Positions 56,886 through 64,000 of a stretch of 64,000 bases of DNA are shown piece after piece (positions within the stretch are counted from its first letter, which is position 1; every line of letters starts with the position of its first letter). The stretch lies in the NCBI RefSeq assembly GCF_017894385.1, contig NZ_CP059560.1, forward strand, positions 3,224,001 to 3,288,000. The letters run 5' to 3'. The notes under the pieces are model-generated. The model did no database searches. It saw only the letters and a program-made list of their open reading frames with translations, and was not told where the DNA came from. This DNA comes from Aromatoleum petrolei (GTDB lineage: Bacteria > Pseudomonadota > Gammaproteobacteria > Burkholderiales > Rhodocyclaceae). The position numbers and the translations under genes were made by a program.

Positions 56886-58011
56886 GCGCCGCATCCTGCA
56901 GTTCTGCCACTGCCACTACGGGCCGTTCGGCGACGTCGCGCGTCAGTACGCAGTGCTATTCAAGGATTCGCCGTACAAGGTCACGACGGTGTACCTGACG
57001 GATCCGCCCAGCGATGAAGTGACCGCGCTGTCGGCGTCGGACGAGGTGATCTATTTCGACTACGACGGTGCCGACGTGCGCGGCCTCAAGCTCGACGCGA
57101 TGCATCGCTTGCGCGGGATCATCGCCAGGCGGGAGTTCGCACTGATTCTCGCGCACCGATTCAAACCAATCCACATTTCCTGCTGGGCCACCGGTTTGCC
57201 GGTGATTGGCGTGCATCACGCCTTTGGCGATTACGAGCGGCTCACGCACAAGCTCTTCGCGCGTTGGTTCGGCAAGCGCCTGGGCCTGCTCGGCGTGTCG
57301 GACGCGATCCGTGACGACATCCGCCGTGGGGTGCCGTCGTGGGCCCCCGATCGCATCGAGACGCTGCACAACCGCATCGACGTCGATGCGGTACGTGCCG
57401 ACGTGCTGCCGCGCGACGCTGCGCGCGAGTTGCTGGGGCTGCCGTGTGACGCCTTCGTTGTCGGCAACGTCGGGCGTCTTCACCCGGACAAGGACCAGGC
57501 GACATTGCTGCGGGGCTTTGCTCGTGCCCTGCCGGAGATGCCGGGCGATGCGCTGCTGGCAATCCTCGGCAAGGGGCGGCTCGAGGGCGACCTGCGCAGG
57601 CTCGCCGCCGAACTGGGCATCGCCGCGCGGGTGCGTTTCCTCGGGCAGGTGCCGAATGCCCGCCGCGCCTTTTCGGCCTTCGACCTGTTCGCCCTCAGTT
57701 CCGACCATGAGCCCTTCGGCATGGTGCTGCTCGAGGCCATGGCCGCCCGCGTGCCGGTGGTCGCCACCGACTGCGGCGGGGCGCCGGAAGTCGTCGGCGA
57801 TGCCGGTGAGCTGTTCCCGCTGGGCGACGCGGCGGCCCTTGCCGGCCTGATCGTCAAGGCAGCGCGCAGACCCGCCGCCGAGCGTGAGCTGTTCGTCGAG
57901 CGGGGCATCGCGCGCCTTTTCAAGCATTTCTCCGACGAGGCAGCGCGGCGCCGCTTCTTCACGCTACCTATGGTCCGGGCGGTGCTCGGTGAAGCTGAGT
58001 GGCTACGATGA
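56869..58011 (+). CDS. Glycosyltransferase family 4 (GT-B)
   Basis: 380 residues, GTG 56869 overlapping the carbamoyltransferase end. N-terminal domain begins RRILQFCHCHYGPFGD; C-terminal GT4 domain has NVGRLHPDKDQATLLRGF, HEPFGMVLLEAMAARVPVVA (the E-x7-E site). It should add a sugar to lipid A core or O-antigen. Followed by a 4-base overlap (ATGA) with the next gene. Confidence 0.92.
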   Translation: MQPLAERRILQFCHCHYGPFGDVARQYAVLFKDSPYKVTTVYLTDPPSDEVTALSASDEVIYFDYDGADVRGLKLDAMHRLRGIIARREFALILAHRFKPIHISCWATGLPVIGVHHAFGDYERLTHKLFARWFGKRLGLLGVSDAIRDDIRRGVPSWAPDRIETLHNRIDVDAVRADVLPRDAARELLGLPCDAFVVGNVGRLHPDKDQATLLRGFARALPEMPGDALLAILGKGRLEGDLRRLAAELGIAARVRFLGQVPNARRAFSAFDLFALSSDHEPFGMVLLEAMAARVPVVATDCGGAPEVVGDAGELFPLGDAAALAGLIVKAARRPAAERELFVERGIARLFKHFSDEAARRRFFTLPMVRAVLGEAEWLR

Positions 58012-58901
58012 GCGTGCAGCTGCCGTCGATCTGCTTCGTTGTGCCGTATTTCGGCCGCTGGCCGTTCTGGATGCCATTCTTCGTCGAGAGCTGCCGCGCC
58101 AACCCGACTCTGGACTGGCTGATCTTCTCCGACTGTGGTCCGATCCCTGACTGTCCGCCCAATGTGCGCGTCGTCGAGACCGCCTACGAGGACTACTGCG
58201 CCCGCGTTGCGCACGCCCTCGGGATCCCCTTTGCGCCGCAGAACCCCTACAAGCTGTGCGACGTGAAGCCGGCTTTCGGCTACATCCATGCCGAGGAGCT
58301 GCGCGGCTACGATTTTTGGGCCTTTGGCGACTTGGACCTCGTGTGGGGCGACCTTCGGGCGTATTTCACCGCGGAGCGTCTCGCGAGCAAGGACCTTTTT
58401 GCGACCCACGCGCGGCGCGTGTCGGGCCACTGCTGCCTAGTGAGGAACACCAAGGATCTGCGCGAGCTCTTCTTCCGCATGCGGGATTGGCAGCGACGCA
58501 TGAGCGACCCAACGCATCACGCGCTCGACGAAGGCGCCTTCAGCCGGATCTTCATCCGTTACAAGAACCTGCCTGATCGCGTCGCGCATCTGCCGCGCCT
58601 GCTCAATGCGTGGTACCGGCGCGCGGAGTTCGTGGAGGCATTCAGCACGCCCGGGGCAAAGGTCGCATGGGTTGACGGCGGCTTCGATTTTCCTCAGCGC
58701 TGGTTCTGGGAGCGCGGCCGCCTGAGCAACGATCGCGACGGCGACCGCATCTTTCCCTACCTGCATTTCGTCGTCTGGAAGAAGCATGCGTGGAAGAGCC
58801 TGCCGGTGCCGGACAGCACCTCGCTTGCCGCGCTCGCCGCCTCGGGTCGATGGGCCGTCGATGCGGGGGGCTTTCACCCGCTCGGCGAGGGCGCGGCATG
58901 A
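58008..58901 (+). CDS. DUF6625-type putative glycosyltransferase
   Basis: 297 residues from ATG 58008. CFVVPYFGRWPFWMPFFVES at the start, FSDCGP and FWAFGDLDLVWGDLRAYF (DxD site) suggest a GT-A fold. Such proteins are seen in capsule and LPS loci of many bacteria. Sugar unknown. It is coupled to both neighbours by overlap. Confidence 0.8.
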   Translation: MSVQLPSICFVVPYFGRWPFWMPFFVESCRANPTLDWLIFSDCGPIPDCPPNVRVVETAYEDYCARVAHALGIPFAPQNPYKLCDVKPAFGYIHAEELRGYDFWAFGDLDLVWGDLRAYFTAERLASKDLFATHARRVSGHCCLVRNTKDLRELFFRMRDWQRRMSDPTHHALDEGAFSRIFIRYKNLPDRVAHLPRLLNAWYRRAEFVEAFSTPGAKVAWVDGGFDFPQRWFWERGRLSNDRDGDRIFPYLHFVVWKKHAWKSLPVPDSTSLAALAASGRWAVDAGGFHPLGEGAA

Positions 58902-59854
58902 AGATCCTGCTGCTAGTCCAGAAGGAGCAGCGCGTGATCCTCGACCGCCTGTACGAGGGCATCGCCGCACACGCCGATTGCGACCTACGCTGGCTCAGTC
59001 GCGAAGACCAGGCCAACTTGCGGCGTTATTTCCGGCGCAATGTCCGGGTCGAAGACTACGAGCGTATCGTGTTCTTCCTGCGCTTCAAGCAGGAGATCCG
59101 ACAAGTCCCGTTCATCAGGACGGTCCCGAATCTCGTGATCCTTGAGCACGACGCCTGCCAGAACTACTTTCCCGGCAAGTACCAGGGGGCGTTCAGCCGT
59201 CACTATGCACGACTGCCGTGGGCGCGCGTAATCAGTTCCGGATACACGGTCGCGCAGAAGCTGCGCGCCGAAGGCACCGATGCGGTGTTCGTGCCCAAGG
59301 GCTACGACCAGACGATGTTGCGCAACCTCGGCCTGGAGCGCGATGTCGAGCTAGCATTCGTCGGTAGCACCAAGAGTTCAGTGTATACCGAGCGTCGCCG
59401 CACGCTCGACGACATCGCGGCGCGCGAGCAGCTCCTGATCACCCGCACGGCGTCCGGCGACGAGTATCTGCGCATGCTCAACCGCATCCGCTTCTTCATC
59501 AGTGCCGATGCCGGCATCGGCGAATACATGATCAAGAATTTCGAGGCGATGGCCTGCGGCTGTGTGCTGTTCGCCTACGACCAGGGCGAGCAGGAGAACG
59601 TCGCGCTGGGTCTTCGCGACATGGAGAATATCGTGCTGTATCGTGATGCTGCCGAGGTGAGTGCGAAGCTCGCGCGCTTGCGTGCGGATTCATCGCTTGC
59701 AGCTCGCATCGCTGCAGCCGGGCAATCTTTGGCCGAAACCCAGTACCGGTTTGATGTTCTTGGCGCCCGTATCGCGCAGGCCTTGGTGCCCCCTTTGCGC
59801 GCTCGGCGTCCGCTTAATTGGATCGACAAACTTCGGCAGAGCCTAGGCATTTGA
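58898..59854 (+). CDS. Glycosyltransferase, CgeB-like/GT-B
   Basis: 318 residues from ATG 58898. KILLLVQKEQRVILDRLYEG starts a GT-B fold, and the C-terminal half has VFVPKGYDQTMLRNLG, ELAFVGSTKSSVY and EYMIKNFEAMACGCVLFAYD with the nucleotide-binding acid, like the CgeB/Glyco_trans_1_2 families. Donor and acceptor unknown. Confidence 0.8.
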   Translation: MKILLLVQKEQRVILDRLYEGIAAHADCDLRWLSREDQANLRRYFRRNVRVEDYERIVFFLRFKQEIRQVPFIRTVPNLVILEHDACQNYFPGKYQGAFSRHYARLPWARVISSGYTVAQKLRAEGTDAVFVPKGYDQTMLRNLGLERDVELAFVGSTKSSVYTERRRTLDDIAAREQLLITRTASGDEYLRMLNRIRFFISADAGIGEYMIKNFEAMACGCVLFAYDQGEQENVALGLRDMENIVLYRDAAEVSAKLARLRADSSLAARIAAAGQSLAETQYRFDVLGARIAQALVPPLRARRPLNWIDKLRQSLGI

Positions 59855-59926
59855 GCCTTGATACCCGTTCCGGCGCAGCCCGCACGCATATGCGGCGGCG
59901 CCTCAAGCAGGCGAATACGAATACCG

Positions 59927-60616
59927 ATGAGAAAGTACCTCTGGAAGTTGTTTCCCAAGCCAGTCCGAGAGACGATTCTGAACCGGTTCTCGGTGGTCGA
60001 TCGCGGCGCCATCGACAAGATCCTCTCGGATAACGTCCGCCTGCCCGTGGACTTCGAACGTCAGCGTTGCATCTTCATCCACGTGCCCAAGTGTGCCGGT
60101 AGCAGCGTCAAGAAGTCGCTTTTTCAGCAACGCACCCACGGCCACATGCCCTTGTGGTTTTACGAGCGGAGCTTTCCTGACTTTTTCGCTTCGGCGTACA
60201 AGTTCTGTTTCGTTCGCAACCCTCTCGACCGCGCCTATTCGGCGTATCGATACTTGCGTTCGAACAAGAGCATTGAGCGAGACTTTGCCGCGCATCAGCT
60301 TGCGATGCGTTACGACAGCTTCGACCGATTCGTGCAACACTGGCTGTGCGATGAAAACGCCCATCGGCAGATGCATTTCGCACCGCAATGGCGCTTCCTA
60401 TGCGATTCGCTCGGTGAAGTCCGCATGGATTTCATTGGGCGCCAGGAAACGATCACGGACGATTTTCATCAGGTTTGCGCGCGCCTCGGTGTGGGGTCGG
60501 GTCTCGAGTCCGTGAATGTTTCGGCCGAGCGCCCGCAGGCACTCACCTTCGAGTCCCGCACTGTCGATCGGATCCGCCGAGTGTATGAGCGCGACTACGA
60601 ACTATTGGGTTATTGA
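59927..60616 (+). CDS. Sulfotransferase family 2 protein
   Basis: 229 residues from ATG 59927. FIHVPKCAGSSVKKSLF is the PAPS 5'-phosphosulfate loop and FCFVRNPLDRAYSAYRYLR the 3'-phosphate motif. It should put sulfate on a surface sugar. The frame is open back to 59858, but residues there look non-coding. A sulfated glycan in a freshwater or soil bacterium would be notable. Confidence 0.85.
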   Translation: MRKYLWKLFPKPVRETILNRFSVVDRGAIDKILSDNVRLPVDFERQRCIFIHVPKCAGSSVKKSLFQQRTHGHMPLWFYERSFPDFFASAYKFCFVRNPLDRAYSAYRYLRSNKSIERDFAAHQLAMRYDSFDRFVQHWLCDENAHRQMHFAPQWRFLCDSLGEVRMDFIGRQETITDDFHQVCARLGVGSGLESVNVSAERPQALTFESRTVDRIRRVYERDYELLGY

Positions 60617-60628
60617 GGCGAATTGAGC

Positions 60629-61435
60629 ATGGCCATCAAGTTGTACTGGTGTCGCGGCAAGGGGCGTGACGATCCGGGGCAGAGGAATTTCGGCGACTAC
60701 CTTTCGCCGCTGATCGTCGAGATGGCTGCGCGCAAACCGGTCGAATACGCGCCCATCGACAAGGCCGACATGATGGCGATCGGTTCCATCATGAACCGCG
60801 AACAGAAGGCGAAGCGCTTCTTCCTGCCGCGCCGCCTGCATGTCTGGGGAAGCGGCACGGACGCACCGGAGCGAGTGTTCTCGGCGCGGCATCACTACCA
60901 CGCCGTGCGCGGCCGCCTCACCCGCGAGCAGATCGAAGCGGGCGCGGGGCTGAAAGGAGTGGCGCAGGGAGATCCGGGTCTGCTCGCGGATCGTTGGTGG
61001 GCGGGCCGGCCGAAGCCTGCGAAGCGCTTCACCCTTGGCTTCATTCCGCACTACGTCGATCAGGCGGCGCCCATCGTCGGGCACGTCGGTGCGTTGCCCG
61101 GGGTGAAGGTCATCGATGTCTACTGGCCGGTCGAAGAAGTTCTGAGGGCGGTCCAGGAGTGCCACTTCATCGTTTCGTCGAGCATGCATGGGCTGATCGT
61201 CTCGGACGCCTTCGGGGTTCCAAATCGACGCATCGCGATCTCGCGCGGCAAGATCTCGGACTACAAGTTCGCCGACTACTACTCGGCGTTCGGCATCGAC
61301 GAACCCGCCTGCCTCTCTCCGGAGGATATCCTTGCGCGCGTCGATGGCGAATTCGGTGCGCTCGTCGGGGCTTGTGGACGCCCCGGCATAGAGGCTATCA
61401 AGGACAATCTGCTGACCGTGTTTCCGTCGCTCTGA
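60629..61435 (+). CDS. Polysaccharide pyruvyl-transferase family protein
   Basis: 268 residues from ATG 60629; TTG 60623 is possible. NFGDYLSPLIVEMAARK, VWGSGTDAPER, FIPHYVDQ and VSSSMHGLIVSDAFGVPNRRI are the family pattern. Members add pyruvyl ketals (CsaB, WcaK). The MHGLIV motif here is intact. Sits between sulfotransferase and ligase; decoration of the same glycan is likely. Confidence 0.85.
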   Translation: MAIKLYWCRGKGRDDPGQRNFGDYLSPLIVEMAARKPVEYAPIDKADMMAIGSIMNREQKAKRFFLPRRLHVWGSGTDAPERVFSARHHYHAVRGRLTREQIEAGAGLKGVAQGDPGLLADRWWAGRPKPAKRFTLGFIPHYVDQAAPIVGHVGALPGVKVIDVYWPVEEVLRAVQECHFIVSSSMHGLIVSDAFGVPNRRIAISRGKISDYKFADYYSAFGIDEPACLSPEDILARVDGEFGALVGACGRPGIEAIKDNLLTVFPSL

Positions 61436-61442
61436 GGTCTTC

Positions 61443-62612
61443 TTGCTAAAGCTGGATTTGCGCGACGGCCGTGCAGGATACTGGCTGGGGTCCGTCATTC
61501 TGTTCGTCTTCTGCGCGTCGTTCTACGCGCCGATTTCGTCCAAGGCATCGAACAACATCTTCTACGCCGGCCTCGGCCTGCCGGCGCTGACATGGTGGCT
61601 GTATCGGCCGCGCGTGGCGCTCGATCTGTTTCGCGTGGCGCCCGCGTTCTCCGTCGTCTACGCGCTGCTCGCGGCCTGGCTCAGCCTCGTCGATATCGCC
61701 TTCCTGAAGGATTCATCGTACCTCGCCGTGTTGTTCTTATGCTGTGCGATGCTGGATCGGCGGGGGCGCGGAGTGGTTGCGGCGTTTGGCGCGTTCGCGC
61801 TCGTCAGCGCAGGCATGTTCGCCTACGCCGTCTTCGACTGGATACGCCTGCTCGACACGCTCGATGTCTGGCCACGCGTGGCGCTGTGGGGGCAGGGGCA
61901 GAACCCCGTCTATGCGGCGCTGCTGATGGCTTCCTCGTTCACATTTCTGTGGCTGTTTTACGTTGAGCGTCGTCTGGCGTCTCGTCCGCGTTGGCTCTTC
62001 TGGGGCGCCTTCGCGCTCCTGACTGCACTTTGCGGAATGTGCGCGATCGTCTTTCAGGCCCGCTCCGCGCTCATCGGCTTTGCGGCCTTCTTCGCCGCCT
62101 ACCTCGTTCAGCGTCGCCTCGTCTATGCCGGGTTGATCGTGGCAGCGGCCGCGTTGGCGACACTGTCGTTTTCCGGGCTGGACGGTACCTTGCTTGAACG
62201 CGGCTTGAGCTTCCGCCTCGATATCTGGCTCGATGCGTTGCGACGTCTGTCGTCCGATTGCAGCATCTGGGTCGGATGCGGCAAGGATGACTATCGTTTT
62301 CTCGGGCAGTTCTTCCACGCCCACAGCGCCTACGTTTCGATTCTCTACGAGGGCGGAGCGATCGCCCTGGCGCTTTTCCTCGCACTGGCCGCCGTGTTCT
62401 TCGTCACGACTTGGCGGAGCCGTTCGCGCTGGATGCTGGTCGCACTCGTCGGTTGGGCCGGCGTGGCGACGACGACGCCGGGGGTGATCGTGTCGCCGCG
62501 CACGCTGTGGGTGTTCTTCTGGATTCCGACGCTGATGGCCGTGCTCGACAGCGGCCGCCCGGCTCTGGAGTCCTACTACCGCGCCCGCGACGCGGTCAGC
62601 CGGCGCGGTTGA
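61443..62612 (+). CDS. O-antigen ligase-like membrane protein
   Basis: 389 residues, TTG start at 61443 preceded by TGAGG. About ten helices with the large periplasmic loop, ARSALIGFAAFFAAYLVQRR and GQFFHAHSAYVSILYEGG carrying the His typical of Wzy/WaaL ligases. It should join O-antigen to core. Its last 17 bases overlap the end of the kinase gene on the other strand. Confidence 0.85.
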   Translation: MLKLDLRDGRAGYWLGSVILFVFCASFYAPISSKASNNIFYAGLGLPALTWWLYRPRVALDLFRVAPAFSVVYALLAAWLSLVDIAFLKDSSYLAVLFLCCAMLDRRGRGVVAAFGAFALVSAGMFAYAVFDWIRLLDTLDVWPRVALWGQGQNPVYAALLMASSFTFLWLFYVERRLASRPRWLFWGAFALLTALCGMCAIVFQARSALIGFAAFFAAYLVQRRLVYAGLIVAAAALATLSFSGLDGTLLERGLSFRLDIWLDALRRLSSDCSIWVGCGKDDYRFLGQFFHAHSAYVSILYEGGAIALALFLALAAVFFVTTWRSRSRWMLVALVGWAGVATTTPGVIVSPRTLWVFFWIPTLMAVLDSGRPALESYYRARDAVSRRG

Positions 62613-63258
62613 GGTTTGGCATGCGCGTCATGTGTTCCGGTTCAAGATGGATGCCGGACGCTGCGTTGTAGTGCGCGAGGAAACTGAGCGCACCGGCCTC
62701 GTTGATGAGGCGCGTGTCGGCCTTGTAGCGGAACACATGGCGGAAATTGCGCACGCGCTTGTGGCGGCTGATCGGGCTGCACTGCACGCTCATGTCGGAG
62801 ACGTCGATCAGGCCGAATTCGCCGTCGGGCATTAAGAGGACGTTGCCTAGGTGCAGCGAGCGGAAGTAGATGCCTTCGTCGTGGAGTTTGGCGATGAAGC
62901 CCGCGAGGCGCAGCAGCAGCGCGGCGCGCTCATCGGGGCCCAAGCCGGGGAGCAGGCTGCGGATGGTATCGCCGGGCAGGGGCCAGTAGCGCACCGCGGT
63001 CTTGCGTTCGCTGTCGATGTCGTAGGTGTCGAGCACCTGCGGACAGGGGATGTTGCGCGCGGCGAGCGCTTCGGCGTTGCGCCGGAAGCAGTCCGCCGGC
63101 GGGAAGAACAGCGCCGAGGACAGGAAGCGCTTGCGGCGGAAGAGCTTGAGGAAGGAGCCGTCGGCGAGACGCAGGACCTTTTCGCCGCGCGGGTCGGCCT
63201 CGATGACCGTCGCGCCCTTGCGCAAGGCGGAAAAGGCTTCACGGTTGAGTGGAGTCAC
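62596..63258 (-). CDS. LPS core heptose/Kdo kinase-like protein (WaaP type)
   Basis: 220 residues. Kinase-like fold with LKLFRRKRFLSSALFF, catalytic HDEGIYFRSLHLGNVLLMPDG and FGLIDVSDM. Phosphorylates core sugar residues, which stabilises the outer membrane. Convergent overlap with the O-antigen ligase gene. Divergent from msbA. Confidence 0.85.
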   Translation of the reverse strand: MTPLNREAFSALRKGATVIEADPRGEKVLRLADGSFLKLFRRKRFLSSALFFPPADCFRRNAEALAARNIPCPQVLDTYDIDSERKTAVRYWPLPGDTIRSLLPGLGPDERAALLLRLAGFIAKLHDEGIYFRSLHLGNVLLMPDGEFGLIDVSDMSVQCSPISRHKRVRNFRHVFRYKADTRLINEAGALSFLAHYNAASGIHLEPEHMTRMPNLNRAG

Positions 63259-63283
63259 TGGGCGCTGCCGGAGGAATCAAAGG

Positions 63284-63289
63284 TACAAT
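63284..63289 (+). promoter_or_regulatory. Possible -10 box TACAAT before msbA
   Basis: TACAAT followed by TTTAACC. A start about seven bases later would begin the transcript near 63296, making ATG 63300 an unlikely start codon and TTG 63363 better. No clear -35 is seen. Confidence 0.4.
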
Positions 63290-63362
63290 TTTAACCCGCA
63301 TGTTGCAGTGCAGGCCGGATTTCGCGGCAGTGCACGAATCCCCTTTCCGGAAGCCCTACAAC

Positions 63363-64000
63363 TTGAAGCGCACCAAAGAAACGCACTCCGCTTCCAGCCT
63401 CAAGATCTATTTCCGTCTGCTGGGCTACGTCCGGCCCTATGTGCCGGCGTTTGCGCTGAGCATCGTCGGCTTCCTGATCTTCGCGTCGTCGCAGCCGATG
63501 TTGGCGGGCATCCTGAAGTATTTCGTCGACGGGCTGTCGAATCCCGATGCGGCGGCCTTCGCCGGCGTGCCGCTGCTTGAATCCCTGCCGCTGATGAAGG
63601 CAGTGCCAGTACTGATTGTGGCGATCGCGGTGTGGCAGGGGTTGGGTTCCTACCTGGGAAACTATTTCCTCGCCAAGGTTTCGCTGGGCCTCGTGCAGGA
63701 CTTGCGGCTGGCGCTGTTCGACAGCTTGTTGCGACTGCCCAACCGCTATTTCGATGAGACCAACTCCGGGCACCTGATCTCGCGCATCACCTTCAACGTG
63801 ACGATGGTGACCGGCGCGGCCACCGACGCGATCAAGGTCGTAATCCGCGAGGGGCTCACGATCGTGTTCCTGTTCGGTTACCTGCTGTGGATGAACTGGA
63901 AGCTCACCCTGGTGATGCTCGCGATCCTGCCGGTGATCGGGCTGATGGTGACGAGCGCGAGCCGCAAGTTCCGCAAGCAGAGCAAGAAGATCCAGGCGGC
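63363..64000 (+). CDS. msbA: Lipid A export ABC transporter MsbA (N-terminal part)
   Basis: Runs off the window; about 212 residues seen. TTG 63363 gives (M)KRTKETHSASSLKIYFRLL; ATG 63300 is in frame. The membrane domain matches MsbA: GFLIFASSQPMLAGILKYFVD, LPNRYFDETNSGHLISRITFN, and the first coupling region. MsbA flips lipid A-core across the inner membrane, so it fits the glycan locus. ATP-binding part lies beyond 64000. Confidence 0.93.
   Translation, partial: MKRTKETHSASSLKIYFRLLGYVRPYVPAFALSIVGFLIFASSQPMLAGILKYFVDGLSNPDAAAFAGVPLLESLPLMKAVPVLIVAIAVWQGLGSYLGNYFLAKVSLGLVQDLRLALFDSLLRLPNRYFDETNSGHLISRITFNVTMVTGAATDAIKVVIREGLTIVFLFGYLLWMNWKLTLVMLAILPVIGLMVTSASRKFRKQSKKIQA

Overview
The window looks like a chromosomal segment of a high-GC betaproteobacterium of the Rhodocyclales type (Azoarcus, Aromatoleum or Thauera-like). 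This is inferred from the housekeeping gene order (dapF-DUF484-xerC, maf-rng-prenyltransferase-ruvA-ruvB, thrB-nadD-rsfS-rlmH beside polA), an S-adenosylhomocysteine riboswitch before ahcY, and genes such as a cytochrome P460 and an ethylbenzene-dehydrogenase-type haem protein. No rRNA, tRNA or CRISPR array was seen.

Region by region. 1-3.3 kb holds yebC, a secreted Cys-rich protein and a HerA-like ATPase. At 3.37 kb an EamA transporter gene is cut after its 28th codon, and its remainder resumes at 18.27 kb. The 14.9 kb between is a genomic island bounded by a 6-bp repeat (GTCAAG). Its left end carries a second, complete EamA gene close in sequence to the broken one, then a decayed glycine-betaine permease and a DUF4124 gene. 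Its core is an eight-gene operon (6.8-15.6 kb) that should make and use polyprenyl-phosphate-arabinofuranose: HAD-UbiA fusion, DprE1-like, DprE2-like, GT-C glycosyltransferase, extended SDR, FAD oxidoreductase, GtrA flippase and an LPG-synthase-type membrane protein. The last gene contains an 11-G tract that could switch it on and off. Its right end carries a complete IS3-family element (16.26-17.89 kb) and the stump of a serine recombinase that probably integrated the island.

19-32 kb is chromosome again: DUF1326/DUF2182, a soluble CZB chemoreceptor, the methyl cycle (metF, ahcY with SAH riboswitch, metK with a terminator-like leader), cold-shock protein, a second infA with an apparent AUC start, cytochrome P460, an RTX repeat protein and a NarL-type two-component system. 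32-54 kb is mostly housekeeping: two lipid A acyltransferases, dapF, xerC, rlmI, ruvAB, rng, maf, rlmH, rsfS, nadD, thrB, a LOG-family protein and polA. A cupredoxin/haem-protein/cupredoxin trio on the opposite strand lies between rlmH and maf. A decayed alanine:cation symporter follows polA.

55-64 kb is a surface-glycan locus: carbamoyltransferase, three glycosyltransferase-like proteins, a sulfotransferase, a pyruvyltransferase-like protein, an O-antigen-ligase-like protein, a WaaP-type kinase and the start of msbA. The window therefore has two independent cell-surface carbohydrate systems, one chromosomal (LPS) and one imported on the island (arabinofuranose).
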